This document shows, piece by piece, positions 55,879 through 64,000 of a DNA stretch of 64,000 nucleotides (position 1 is its first letter; every line of letters begins with the position of its first letter). The position numbers and the translations under genes were made by a program. Source of the stretch: Sva-07 sp963743825 (lineage in GTDB: Bacteria; Actinomycetota; Acidimicrobiia; Acidimicrobiales; Ilumatobacteraceae); contig CAVURC010000002.1 of NCBI GenBank assembly GCA_963743825.1, positions 85,245 to 149,244 on the forward strand. Direction: 5' to 3'. The notes under the pieces were generated by a model. That model did no database searches. It saw only the letters and a program-made list of their open reading frames with translations, and had not been told where the DNA came from.

Positions 55879-56028
55879 TACGTCCCCCGTCACCACGACA
55901 TCTGGTGCCGAAGGGGGCCGTGAGCCGGGGGAGACCACCACATCTCGTGGTCGCTGACGATTTCTCGACGAACACGAACAGACCACGAACAACACCACGA
56001 ACACCACCACGACGATTCGGAGAACCGG

Positions 56029-58617
56029 GTGACATTGATCGATGACAACGTCGGAGCGACGCAGGGGCGAGCGACCGACGAGCAAGCCGATGCCCAGATC
56101 GAGCCCACGGCGCCGGCGCTGCGCGACACCGCAAAGGGTGCCGCTGTCGCAGCGACTGCACAGCCCGGAGCCGCTGGGATGCGGGTCAAGAAGCGCAGCG
56201 GTGCGCTCGAGCCGGTCGATGTCAACAAGATCGTCAACTCCATCGCACGCGCGTCGGAAGGACTGCTCGGCGTCGACCCGATGCGCGTCGCCACCCGCAC
56301 CATCTCGGCACTGGCCGATGGTGCCACGACCCGCGAACTCGACGATCTGTCGATCCGTACTGCTGCCGGCCTCATCGTCGAGGAGCCGAACTACTCGCGC
56401 CTCGCCTCGCGTCTGCTCGCCACGGTGATCGACAAGGAAGTCCGCAACCAGAACATCCCGTGGTTCTCCGAGTCGATCAAGGTCGGCCACTCCGAGGGCC
56501 TCGTCGCCGATCACGTCCTCGAATTCGTCGAGGCCAATGCGCCGGCGCTCAACGCCGCCATCGACTCCGATCGTGACCGCAGCTTCGAGTTCTTCGGTCT
56601 GCGCACCGTGTACGACCGCTACCTGCTCCGCCACCCGTCGCGTCGTGAGGTCATCGAGACGCCGCAGTACTTCTTCTTGCGCGTCGCCTGCGGTCTGTCG
56701 ACCGATGTCGACGAGGCAGTGAGCTTCTACGACCTGATGTCGTCACTCGCCTACCTGCCGTCGAGCCCGACGCTCTTCAACTCGGGCACGTCGCACAGTC
56801 AGATGTCGAGCTGCTACCTGCTCGACTCGCCCGAGGACAGCCTCGAGGGCATCTACAAGCGCTACACCGACATCGCCAAGCTGTCGAAGTTCGCCGGTGG
56901 CATCGGTGTGGCCTGGCACCGGGTACGCGCGAAGGGCAGCCTCATCCAAGGCACCAATGGCCTGTCGAACGGCATCGTGCCCTGGCTGCGCACGCTCGAT
57001 TCGTCGGTCGCAGCGGTCAATCAGGGTGGTCGCCGCAAGGGTGCCGCCTGCGTGTACCTCGAGTCATGGCACGCCGACATCGAAGACTTCCTGGAGCTGC
57101 GCGACAACACCGGCGACCACGCTCGGCGCACCCACAACCTCAACATCGCCAACTGGATCCCCGACCTGTTCATGGAGCGGGTGGAGAAGGATTGGCAGTG
57201 GTCGCTGTTCGATCCCAAGCAGGTGCCGCACCTGACCGACCTGTTCGGCGACGACTTCGAGCGGGCCTACGTGGCCGCCGAAGAAGCGGGCCTCTACGAA
57301 AAGCAGGTGCCGGCCCGCCAGCTGTACACCAAGATGATGCGCACGCTGGCGCAGACCGGCAACGGCTGGATCACCTTCAAGGATGCCTCGAACGAGAAGT
57401 GCAACCAGACCGGCGCCACCAACGACGACGGCACCCCACGCGTGGTGCACCTGTCGAATCTGTGCACCGAGATCCTCGAGGTGACCGACCAGCAGAACAC
57501 TGCGGTGTGCAACCTCGGTTCGCTCAACCTCGGCGCCTACGTCGGCGCCGGGCCGAACGGTGAGATGGAGTTCGACTACGCCAAGCTCGGCGCCGTCGTG
57601 CGTCAGGTCGTGCCGTTCCTCGACCGGGTGATCGACATCAACTACTACCCGACCTCCGAGGCCGAGTTCTCGAACCACAAGTGGCGCCCGGTGGGCCTCG
57701 GGCTGATGGGCCTGCAGGACGTGTTCTTCAAGAAGGGCTTCGCCTTCGACTCCGCCGACGCGAAGGATCTGAGCCGCACGATCTCCGCCCACATCTACTT
57801 CCACGCACTGTGGGCGTCGACCGAACTCGCCGAGATCAACGGACCGCACGAGGCGTACGAGGGCACACGCGCCGCCAACGGCGATCTCCAGTTCGACCTG
57901 TGGGACACGGCAAATGGCGGCGTCACGCCGCCGGCCGAACTCGACTGGGACGCACTGCGCGCCCGCATCACCGCTCACGGCCTTCGCAACAGCCTCCTCA
58001 TCGCCATTGCGCCGACCGCCACGATCGCCTCGATCGCCGGGTGTTACGAGTGCATCGAGCCGCAGGTGTCGAACCTGTTCAAGCGCGAGACGCTGTCGGG
58101 TGAGTTCATGCAGATCAACCGCTACCTGGTGCGCGAGCTCCAGGCACGGGGTCTGTGGGACGAGCAGATGATCAGCGACATCAAGCGCGCCGAGGGATCG
58201 GTGCAAGACGTCGAGCGCATTCCCGACGAGCTCAAGGAAGTGTTCCGCACGGCGTGGGAGATCCCGCAGCGGGCGCTGATCGACATGGCCGCCGAGCGGG
58301 GCGCGTTCATCGACCAGAGCCAGTCGCTGAACCTGTTCATGGAGACGCCGACCATCGGCAAGCTCTCCTCGATGTACCTGCACGCATGGAAGGCCGGTCT
58401 GAAGACCACCTACTACCTGCGCAGTCGCCCTGCCACCCGCATCAACCAGACCACCACGGGCGCCGCCACGGCAACCAAGGCACCGCCGGCCCCGACGCCG
58501 TCGGGCCCGACAGGTGGTGGCGCTGCGGCCCCCGCACCGCAGATGAAGACCTACACCGACGAAGAGGCTGTCGCGTGCAGCCTCGAGAACCCCGAATCCT
58601 GCGAGGCATGCGACTGA
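56029..58617 (+). CDS. nrdA: Ribonucleoside-diphosphate reductase alpha subunit, class I
   Basis: 862 residues. An N-terminal ATP-cone (MRVKKRSGALEPVDVNKIVNSIARASEGLLG) precedes the catalytic barrel: SQMSSCYLLDSPEDSLEGI (reductant cysteine), NLCTEI with active-site Asn-Leu-Cys-Thr-Glu, AVCNLGSLNL (second cysteine), and the tyrosine pair of the radical path near the end (YLHAWKAGLKTTYYLRSRP). A linker leads to the tail cysteines CEACD that re-reduce the active site. It makes deoxyribonucleotides from diphosphates. GTG start. Its TGA overlaps the ATG of nrdB by one base. Confidence 0.95.
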   Translation: MTLIDDNVGATQGRATDEQADAQIEPTAPALRDTAKGAAVAATAQPGAAGMRVKKRSGALEPVDVNKIVNSIARASEGLLGVDPMRVATRTISALADGATTRELDDLSIRTAAGLIVEEPNYSRLASRLLATVIDKEVRNQNIPWFSESIKVGHSEGLVADHVLEFVEANAPALNAAIDSDRDRSFEFFGLRTVYDRYLLRHPSRREVIETPQYFFLRVACGLSTDVDEAVSFYDLMSSLAYLPSSPTLFNSGTSHSQMSSCYLLDSPEDSLEGIYKRYTDIAKLSKFAGGIGVAWHRVRAKGSLIQGTNGLSNGIVPWLRTLDSSVAAVNQGGRRKGAACVYLESWHADIEDFLELRDNTGDHARRTHNLNIANWIPDLFMERVEKDWQWSLFDPKQVPHLTDLFGDDFERAYVAAEEAGLYEKQVPARQLYTKMMRTLAQTGNGWITFKDASNEKCNQTGATNDDGTPRVVHLSNLCTEILEVTDQQNTAVCNLGSLNLGAYVGAGPNGEMEFDYAKLGAVVRQVVPFLDRVIDINYYPTSEAEFSNHKWRPVGLGLMGLQDVFFKKGFAFDSADAKDLSRTISAHIYFHALWASTELAEINGPHEAYEGTRAANGDLQFDLWDTANGGVTPPAELDWDALRARITAHGLRNSLLIAIAPTATIASIAGCYECIEPQVSNLFKRETLSGEFMQINRYLVRELQARGLWDEQMISDIKRAEGSVQDVERIPDELKEVFRTAWEIPQRALIDMAAERGAFIDQSQSLNLFMETPTIGKLSSMYLHAWKAGLKTTYYLRSRPATRINQTTTGAATATKAPPAPTPSGPTGGGAAAPAPQMKTYTDEEAVACSLENPESCEACD

Positions 58618-59729
58618 TGGCCCTCATCGACCCGATCACCGACTACGCCCCGGCGCTCATTTCCGATCCCGGCGAGACACTCGCCGACGCGTTCGAATCG
58701 GCGTCGCCGATCGGCGCCAAGCGACCGACCAACATCCTCGATCCCGGCTACGACCTCACGTTGCGGCCGATGCGGTACCCGCAGTTCTTCGAGATGTACC
58801 GCGACGCCATCAAGAACACGTGGACCGTCGACGAGATCGACTTCTCCGACGATCTGGTCGACCTCGACCGCAAGTTGATGCCGGCCGAGAAGCACCTCGT
58901 CGGACGTCTCGTGGCGTTCTTCGCCACGGGCGACTCGATCGTGTCGAACAACCTGGTGCTCAACCTGTACCAGCACATCAACGCCCCCGAAGCCCGGATG
59001 TACCTGTCGCGCCAGCTCTACGAAGAGGCGTTGCACGTGCAGTTCTACCTCACGCTGCTCGACAACTACATCCCCGACATGGCCGAGCGCGAGGCCGCGT
59101 TCGCGGCGGTCGAGAACATCCCGTCGATTCGCGCCAAGGCCGAGTTCTGCTTCAAGTGGATCGACTCGATCCAGGGCTTGACGCGCATCGAGACCGCCGA
59201 GGAGCGCAAGCAGTTCCTGCTCAACCTGATCTGCTTCGCCACCTGCATCGAGGGCCTGTTCTTCTTCGCTGCCTTCGCCTACGTCTACTTCCTGCGTTCG
59301 AAGGGCCTCTTGAACGGTCTCGCCGATGGCACCAACTGGGTGTTCCGCGACGAGAGCTGTCACATGAACTTCGCGTTCGAAGTGGTCGACACCGTGCGCA
59401 AGGAGCAGCCCGAGCTGTTCGACGATCAGCTCGAAGCCGACATCCGCGCGATGCTCAACGAGGCGATCGATTGCGAGCACCTGTTCGCGGCCGATGTGCT
59501 CGGCGAGGGCGTGCCGGGCATGAGCCTCGGCGACACCCGCACCTATCTCGAGTTCGTCGCCGACCAGCGACTCGCGCAGTTGGGCTACGCCCCCGAGTTC
59601 GGCTCCAAGAACCCGTTCAGCTTCATGGAGCTGCAGGACGTGCAGGGCCTCTCGAACTTCTTCGAGCGCACCGTGAGCTCCTACCAGACCGGCGTCGAAG
59701 GCAACGTCAGCTTCGACGAAGAGTTCTGA
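58617..59729 (+). CDS. nrdB: Ribonucleoside-diphosphate reductase beta subunit, class Ia
   Basis: 370 residues. D106 (GDSIVSN), E137 and H140 (YEEALH) match the first metal set of R2 proteins, and Y144 lies four residues after H140, as expected for the radical tyrosine. The second set is in FVFRDESCHMNF-type sequence (WVFRDESCHMNFAF). A tyrosine rather than phenylalanine or leucine at that site fits a diiron- or manganese-tyrosyl class I enzyme, not class Ic. It starts on nrdA's stop and ends inside a REPIN-like hairpin. Confidence 0.95.
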   Translation: MALIDPITDYAPALISDPGETLADAFESASPIGAKRPTNILDPGYDLTLRPMRYPQFFEMYRDAIKNTWTVDEIDFSDDLVDLDRKLMPAEKHLVGRLVAFFATGDSIVSNNLVLNLYQHINAPEARMYLSRQLYEEALHVQFYLTLLDNYIPDMAEREAAFAAVENIPSIRAKAEFCFKWIDSIQGLTRIETAEERKQFLLNLICFATCIEGLFFFAAFAYVYFLRSKGLLNGLADGTNWVFRDESCHMNFAFEVVDTVRKEQPELFDDQLEADIRAMLNEAIDCEHLFAADVLGEGVPGMSLGDTRTYLEFVADQRLAQLGYAPEFGSKNPFSFMELQDVQGLSNFFERTVSSYQTGVEGNVSFDEEF

Positions 59730-59821
59730 TTACAACAGGGGTCAGACCCGGATGTAACAGCGTTGCCGACCGCGCACCAGATCCCCTCGTTACATCGCGG
59801 GTCGACCCCTGTTGTAATCAG
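59726..59821. repeat. REPIN-like inverted doublet, copy 2
   Basis: CTGATTACAACAGGGGTC (59726-59743) pairs perfectly with 59804-59821; further in, GACCCG plus GATGTAAC (59745-59758) pairs with GTTACATC plus CGGGTC (59789-59803) with single-base bulges. It is homologous to the element at 38973 but its outer arms differ in a matched way. It covers the whole space between two convergent genes, including both stop codons. Confidence 0.85.
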
Positions 59822-60967
59822 CGGTAGCGGTCGGTGTGTTCGCCGAGTTCGGGGCCGACGTCGCTGATGGTGCCCGGCGTGCGGGAGAACTTCGGGACCA
59901 CACCCAGCATCGGTGTGTCGACTCCGGTGCGTGAGACGTGGCGTTCGATCATGCCTCGGGCGAGGTAGTGCTCGTCGGTGAGCATGTCGGCGGCCGTGTA
60001 CACGCGCCCCGCCGGAACGCTGAAGTCACGCAGGAGCGAGAGCAGCTCCTCGGCGTCGATGGTTCGGGTCCAGTCGGCGACCAGTTCGTCGAGCCGGCGT
60101 TCGTTGACACCTCGGGCGACGTGTGTTGCGTACCGGTCGTCTCGGGCGAGGTCGGCGCGCCCCATGGCGTCGCACAGCCGGGTGAACACGGTGTCGGCAT
60201 TTGCGGCGATGAGCACCTCCGAGCCGTCACGAGTCGGATACGCGTTGGCCGGGGCAACGCCCGGCAATGTGCCACCGGATCGGTGGCGCAGCACGCCGGC
60301 GACGTCGTAGTCGACCATCGACGACTCCATGAGCGCAGCGACTGCCTCGTAGATCGCAACGTCGACTTCCTGCCCGAGCCCGCTCTGGCGCGCGCTCGTG
60401 CAGCGCCGCAAGCGTGCCGATCACCGCGAACATGGCAGCGAGCGAGTCGCCGAGGCTCACACCGCATCGTGCCGGTGGACGGTCGGGGTCGCCGGTGGTG
60501 TGGCGGATCCCGCCGACCGCTTCGCCGATCGATCCGAACCCGGCTTCCGATGATCGTGGCCCACTCTGGCCGAAGCCGGAGACGTGCGTGACGATGATCC
60601 CCGGGTTCGCCGCCGACAGCGTCGCGTGGTCGAGGCCGAACTTGGCCAGCACGCCCGGCCGGAAGTTCTCGAGGACGACGTCGCACTCGGCGGCGAGACG
60701 CTGCACGAACGCGAGGTCGTCGGGGTTCTTGAGATCGGCGACGACCGATCGCTTGTTGCGGGCGATGATCGGCCACCACAGGCTGGAGTCGTCGACGCTC
60801 ACCCCCCAGTGGCGCATCGGATCACCGTCGGGCCCTTCGATCTTGATCACCTCGGCCCCGTAATCGCCGAACAATTGGCCGGCGAACGGTCCGGCGATGA
60901 AATTCCCGAGTTCCAGGACCCGCACGCCCAGCAGCGGTCCGGTTCTGGGGGCCGATTCGGTGGTCAT
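59818..60967 (-). CDS. CaiB/BaiF family III CoA-transferase (one frameshift)
   Basis: About 382 residues. The N-terminal part reads RVLELGNFIAGPFAGQLFGDYGAEVIKIEGPDGDPMRHWGV, NKRSVVADLKNPDD, ECDVVLENFRPGVLAKFGLDHATL and IIVTHVSGFGQSGPRSSEAGFGSIGEAVGG, the standard family III blocks. The catalytic aspartate is expected in GVSLGDSLAAM. After a frame change near 60390 it continues GQEVDVAIYEAVAALMESSMVDYD, PGVAPANAYPTRDG and the C-terminal half. It moves CoA between carboxylic acids. It is divergent from an HMG-CoA lyase gene, so an HMG-CoA or citramalyl-CoA route is a plausible context. Confidence 0.85.
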
Positions 60968-61034
60968 GGACCCTCTGTCTAGCCCCTTGCCCACCGAGTC
61001 GGTGATCTCGCCCGGCACGCGAGAGACTGTCGCG

Positions 61035-61946
61035 GTGATCCCCCTGCCCGAGTCGGTCGTGCTCCGAGACGTGAGTCTGCGCGACGGACTGCAGGACGAG
61101 GAGCCGATCGCAACCGGGGCCAAGTTGGCCATCTTCGAAGCGCTCGTCGCGTCGGGGATCCGCGACCTGGAACTCACGAGCTTCGTCCGACCCGATCGGG
61201 TACCGGCGATGGCCGATGCCGAGGCGTTCTGCGCGGCGACGCACTCGCTCGCCGAGGCCGGGGGCGTCACACGATGGGGGCTGGTACTCAACGGGCGTGG
61301 TGCCGAGCGGGCACTCGCCGCTGGTCTCACTCATCTGCAGTACGTCGTGTCGGTGAGTGACACGCACAGCCGTCACAATGCCGGCGTCGGTACCGATGAA
61401 GCGCTCGACGCGTTCGAGCAGTTCGCAGCGGTTGCCCTCGATGGCGGAGCCGTGATCGAGATGACGCTGGCGACCGCGATGGGATGCCCGTTCGAACATC
61501 GTGTCGACCCTGATCGGGTCGTCGAGGTCGCCCGCCGTGCCGTCGCCGCAGGAGCATCGTCGATCGGGCTTGCCGACACCATCGGTGTGGCGGTGCCAAC
61601 GGAGGTCGCTCACCTCGTCGAGCGCACGCTCGGCGCCGTCGACGTCGCGGTCGGTGTCCATCTCCACGACACACGCGGCCTCGCCATCGCCAACGCGATC
61701 GTGGCGCTCCAACACGGCGCCACACGACTCGATGCCAGCGTCGGCGGACTCGGCGGATGCCCGTTCGCCCCGAACGCCAGCGGCAACGTCCCGATCGAGG
61801 ACCTCGCCCACGCCCTCGACGCCATGGGTGTGTCGACGGGCCTCGACGTCGACGGGCTGCTCACCGCTGCGGGCGTTGCGTGCCATGCCGTGGGCCGCGA
61901 GGTGTCGAGCCACGTCGGTCTCGCCGGCCCCCGCTTCACCAACTGA
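61035..61946 (+). CDS. Hydroxymethylglutaryl-CoA lyase-like aldolase
   Basis: 303 residues from GTG 61035. DVSLRDGLQDE (the DRE metallolyase start, Asp and Arg), ELTSFVRPDRVPAMADAEAF, GLVLNGRGAERAL, VGVHLHDTRGLAIANAIVAL (metal-binding His-x-His) and DASVGGLGGCPFAPNASGN (the signature that carries the catalytic Cys) are all present. HMG-CoA lyases split HMG-CoA to acetyl-CoA and acetoacetate at the end of leucine breakdown; citramalyl-CoA-type lyases also share this signature. An upstream ATG at 60966 is possible, but would overlap the divergent CoA-transferase start codon. Confidence 0.87.
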   Translation: MIPLPESVVLRDVSLRDGLQDEEPIATGAKLAIFEALVASGIRDLELTSFVRPDRVPAMADAEAFCAATHSLAEAGGVTRWGLVLNGRGAERALAAGLTHLQYVVSVSDTHSRHNAGVGTDEALDAFEQFAAVALDGGAVIEMTLATAMGCPFEHRVDPDRVVEVARRAVAAGASSIGLADTIGVAVPTEVAHLVERTLGAVDVAVGVHLHDTRGLAIANAIVALQHGATRLDASVGGLGGCPFAPNASGNVPIEDLAHALDAMGVSTGLDVDGLLTAAGVACHAVGREVSSHVGLAGPRFTN

Positions 61947-61947
61947 C

Positions 61948-61992
61948 CGGGTGACACCCGCCACCCGATCGTTACCGACGGTGTCTGACACC
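61948..61992. repeat. Two odd-centred palindromes after the HMG-CoA lyase gene
   Basis: CGGGTGACACCCG (61948-61960) and GGTGTCTGACACC (61980-61992) are each perfect except for one central base. The first begins 2 bp after the stop codon. Their GTGACAC and GTCTGACAC cores resemble the GTCAGAC centre of other gene-end hairpins in the window. Confidence 0.6.
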
Positions 61993-62022
61993 ATGAGCAA
62001 CACGGCGGTACCGTGATGGGCG

Positions 62023-62982
62023 ATGGCAGATCACTGGCTCACGAGCACCCGGGTCGCGATCGTGGCGGGCAAGGGTGGTGTCGGATCGTCGACCGTGGCT
62101 GCGGCGTATGCGTTGGCAGCGGCCCGTGAAGGCGCCGATGTGCTGTTCGTCGCCGTCGACGGCCGACCGGGTATGGGCCCGTTGCTCGGCGGGCGTGAGC
62201 TCGACCAGAACGATCGCATCCTGCGACGCATCAAGGGCGCCGGCCAGGTTCGGGGGCGCACGATTCCCGCCGACCAGGCGTTCGGTGACTATCTCGAACT
62301 CAAGGGCGTCGGTGGCATCTTGCGCCGGGCGGCGTCGGCGGCGTCGCTCCCGATGATCGCTGCGGCAACGCCTGGCCTCGAACACCTGCTCGTGCTCGGC
62401 AAGATCAAGGAACTCGAACGAGAACGGGCGGCCGATCTGATCATCGTCGACGCACCGCCCGCCGGCCATGCCGCACCGTTTCTCCGTTCGGCGACCGGGC
62501 TCTCCGACGTCGTGCAGTCCGGGCCCGTGCGGGATCAGGCCGTCGAGGTCGATGCCATGCTGCGCGATGCGGCTCGTTGCCAGGCAATGATCGTGACGCT
62601 GCCCGAGGAGACGCCGGTGACCGAAGCCATCGAGCTCGCGAACGAGCTGACCGGCGACATCGGGATGGCCCTGCTGCCACTCGTGGTCAACGCCTGTTGG
62701 CCGGACCGACCGGGGCTGTCCAAGACGCCGGCGATGGCGACGCGTTCGCAGAAGGTCACGCTGTCGTCGGCGGCGAAGGTGGCACTGGCCTCGTCGGGCG
62801 AATTCGGTCGCGAGCGCCTCGATCGCCAGCATCAGCAGATCGATCGGCTCTGCTCGACGCTCGAGCGCTCGATGGTGACGCTTCCGCGCCTCCCGACGCC
62901 ACGACTCACGCTGCACCATCTCGGTGTGCTCGCCGATGCGCTGGTCGGTCCGCTCATCGATCCGGAAGAGGTGTCGACATGA
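62023..62982 (+). CDS. ArsA/GET3-like ATPase, first of a pair
   Basis: 319 residues. The deviant Walker A is KGGVGSST, followed by a switch-like ADVLFVAVDGRPGMGPLLG and LIIVDAPPAGHAAPFLRSATGL (Walker B, with the family's DxPPxGHxLRxL-type motif). Arsenite-binding cysteines of true ArsA are absent. Actinobacteria carry such pairs (in Mycobacterium the Rv3679/Rv3680 proteins), thought to be partner ATPases acting at the membrane. It overlaps the second ATPase gene by 4 nt. TACCGT lies 8 nt before the ATG. Confidence 0.85.
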   Translation: MADHWLTSTRVAIVAGKGGVGSSTVAAAYALAAAREGADVLFVAVDGRPGMGPLLGGRELDQNDRILRRIKGAGQVRGRTIPADQAFGDYLELKGVGGILRRAASAASLPMIAAATPGLEHLLVLGKIKELERERAADLIIVDAPPAGHAAPFLRSATGLSDVVQSGPVRDQAVEVDAMLRDAARCQAMIVTLPEETPVTEAIELANELTGDIGMALLPLVVNACWPDRPGLSKTPAMATRSQKVTLSSAAKVALASSGEFGRERLDRQHQQIDRLCSTLERSMVTLPRLPTPRLTLHHLGVLADALVGPLIDPEEVST

Positions 62983-64000
62983 GTGCACGCAAGCGTGATG
63001 TTGCCGAATCGTTCGCCGATGCGGTGGCCACGGCGGCGCTGATCGTCACGTGCGGTCCCGGCGGCGTCGGAAAGACCACCACGGCGGCGGCGCTCGGCGT
63101 TGCTGCGGCGCGCGCCGGACGTCGAGTCGTCGTGGTCACCGTCGATCCCGCCCGGCGGCTCGCCGACGCGCTCGGTCTCGAGCCGGTGCCGCGTCCGATG
63201 CACCCCACCGCGTGACCGGCTTGCCGGCCTCGGCACCGCCGAGGCGTCCGGTGAGCTGTGGGCGTTGATGCTCGACGCCGCCTCGACGTTCGATCGGCTC
63301 GTGCACGAGCAGACCTCCAACGCCAAGCAGGCCGAAGCGATCCTCCAGAACCCGGTGTACCGCGCGATCTCGGGCTCGCTGTCGGGTGCGCAGGAGTACA
63401 TGGCGATCGAGCGGCTGCATCAGCTGCACACGAGCGGTGAGTGGGATCTCGTCATCGTCGACACGCCACCGTCACGTCATGCGATCGACCTGCTCGAGGC
63501 GCCTGATCGACTCATCGGGTTCCTGAGCCATCCGGTGTACCGCACGCTCACGGCGGGCCAGCGGGCGTTTGCGAGGGTGACCAACGCGGCGGCGTCGATG
63601 TTCCTGTGGGCGGTCCGCCGACTTGCCGGACCGCAGATCGTCGAGGACACCGTCGAGTTCTCCGGTCACTTGCCAACGTCGAACCGGGACTTCGTCGGCG
63701 CGCCGGTGAGGTCTCGATCCTGCTGCGGTCGGACACGTCGACGTTCGTCGTCGTGTCGAGCCGCCGGGCTGAGGCGATCGGCGAGTCGGAGCATCTCGTC
63801 GGGGCCTTCCGTGCGGGCGGCTTCCCGTTCGGCGGTGTCGTGGTCGACCTGATCCATCCGATGCCGATCGATCTCGCCCCCGCCGACCGGGCCGCCCTCG
63901 CCGACATCGGTGACGGGCCAGCTTGCCGATCATCTGGCATGGCACGACGAACTGACCGAACTCGCGGCTGCCGAGCGCGATGAGCTCGCCCGTGCTCGCC
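62979..64000 (+). CDS. ArsA/GET3-like ATPase, second of a pair (frameshifted, 3' cut by window edge)
   Basis: MSARKRDVAESFADAVATAALIVTCGPGGVGKTTTAAALGVAAARAGRRVVVVTVDPARRLADALGL has a Walker A GPGGVGKTT. After a shift near 63210 it continues ELWALMLDAASTFDRLVHEQTSNAKQAEAILQNPVYRAISGSLSGAQEYMAIERLHQLHTSGEWDLVIVDTPPSRHAIDLLEAPDRL (Walker B). A further shift near 63690 gives EVSILLRSDTSTFVVVSSRRAEAIGESEHLVGAFRAGGFPFGGVVVDLIHP, and another near 63910 leads to the window edge. At least three indels in about 1 kb. It probably works with the product of the 62023 gene. Confidence 0.82.

Noticed and set aside
55879..56028. Riboswitch in the nrdA leader
   Set aside because: The G-rich and CCACC...GGTGG elements suggested a cobalamin-type aptamer, but no conserved cobalamin-box or complete pseudoknot could be drawn. 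Class Ia enzymes do not need cobalamin.

Overview
The window is GC-rich, densely packed bacterial DNA. The gene content points to a free-living, aerobic actinobacterium, probably of the Acidimicrobiia (Ilumatobacter-like); this placement is inference. Supporting signs are F420-type luciferase-like oxidoreductases, a large NAD-glutamate dehydrogenase tail, a paired ArsA-like ATPase locus of actinobacterial type, a MazE (DUF3018)/MazF pair, many GTG starts, and a recurrent TANNNT motif 6 to 9 nt before start codons that suggests leaderless mRNAs. There is no CRISPR array, no rRNA, no phage module and no recognisable transposase.

Layout. 0-3.1 kb: end of a glutamate dehydrogenase, gltX, a YdcF-like protein, tRNA-Gln(CTG) and tRNA-Glu(CTC). 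3.1-11.3 kb: a MazEF pair, a VOC protein, a rifamycin ADP-ribosyltransferase (Arr), an SGNH hydrolase, a DUF4126 membrane protein, an Rrf2 regulator with a copper nitrite reductase fused to an extra blue-copper domain, a tandem universal stress protein and a directly acting glutaminyl-tRNA synthetase. 11.4-16.4 kb: a heavily frame-broken secreted arylsulfotransferase-like gene and a beta-propeller lipoprotein. 16.5-36.6 kb: mostly housekeeping and lipid genes (SDR, flavoprotein disulfide reductase, mscL, ABC-F, enoyl-CoA hydratase, acyl-CoA synthetase, class I fumarase, esterase, TauE/SafE exporter, hrpB, AbiEi/DUF559 protein). 36.7-45.3 kb: a long, translationally coupled operon that looks like reductive pyrimidine (or hydantoin) breakdown. 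It holds a ureidopropionase-type amidohydrolase, dihydropyrimidinase, CoA-acylating semialdehyde dehydrogenase, an F420-type oxidoreductase and a complete NitT/TauT-type ABC importer. 45.5-64 kb: a K+-independent H+-pyrophosphatase, a class III aminotransferase that could supply the missing beta-alanine step, dienelactone hydrolase, HAD, acyl-CoA dehydrogenase, LOG, an exported S33 peptidase, nrdAB, a CoA-transferase/HMG-CoA lyase pair and the ArsA pair.

Two features cut across the window. First, many gene ends carry long, near-perfect hairpins that touch or include stop codons. They fall into families: a REPIN-like doublet with a GGGGTCAGACCC core, a twin 22-bp-arm palindrome around an esterase gene, and a 25-bp-arm palindrome beside the DUF559 gene. 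Second, roughly twenty otherwise well-conserved genes contain a single-base frameshift, and one (11.4-14.1 kb) contains many. Because conserved sequence resumes at once in another frame, most of these look like assembly or sequencing indels, not decay. Coordinates for frameshifted genes cover the whole reconstructed gene.
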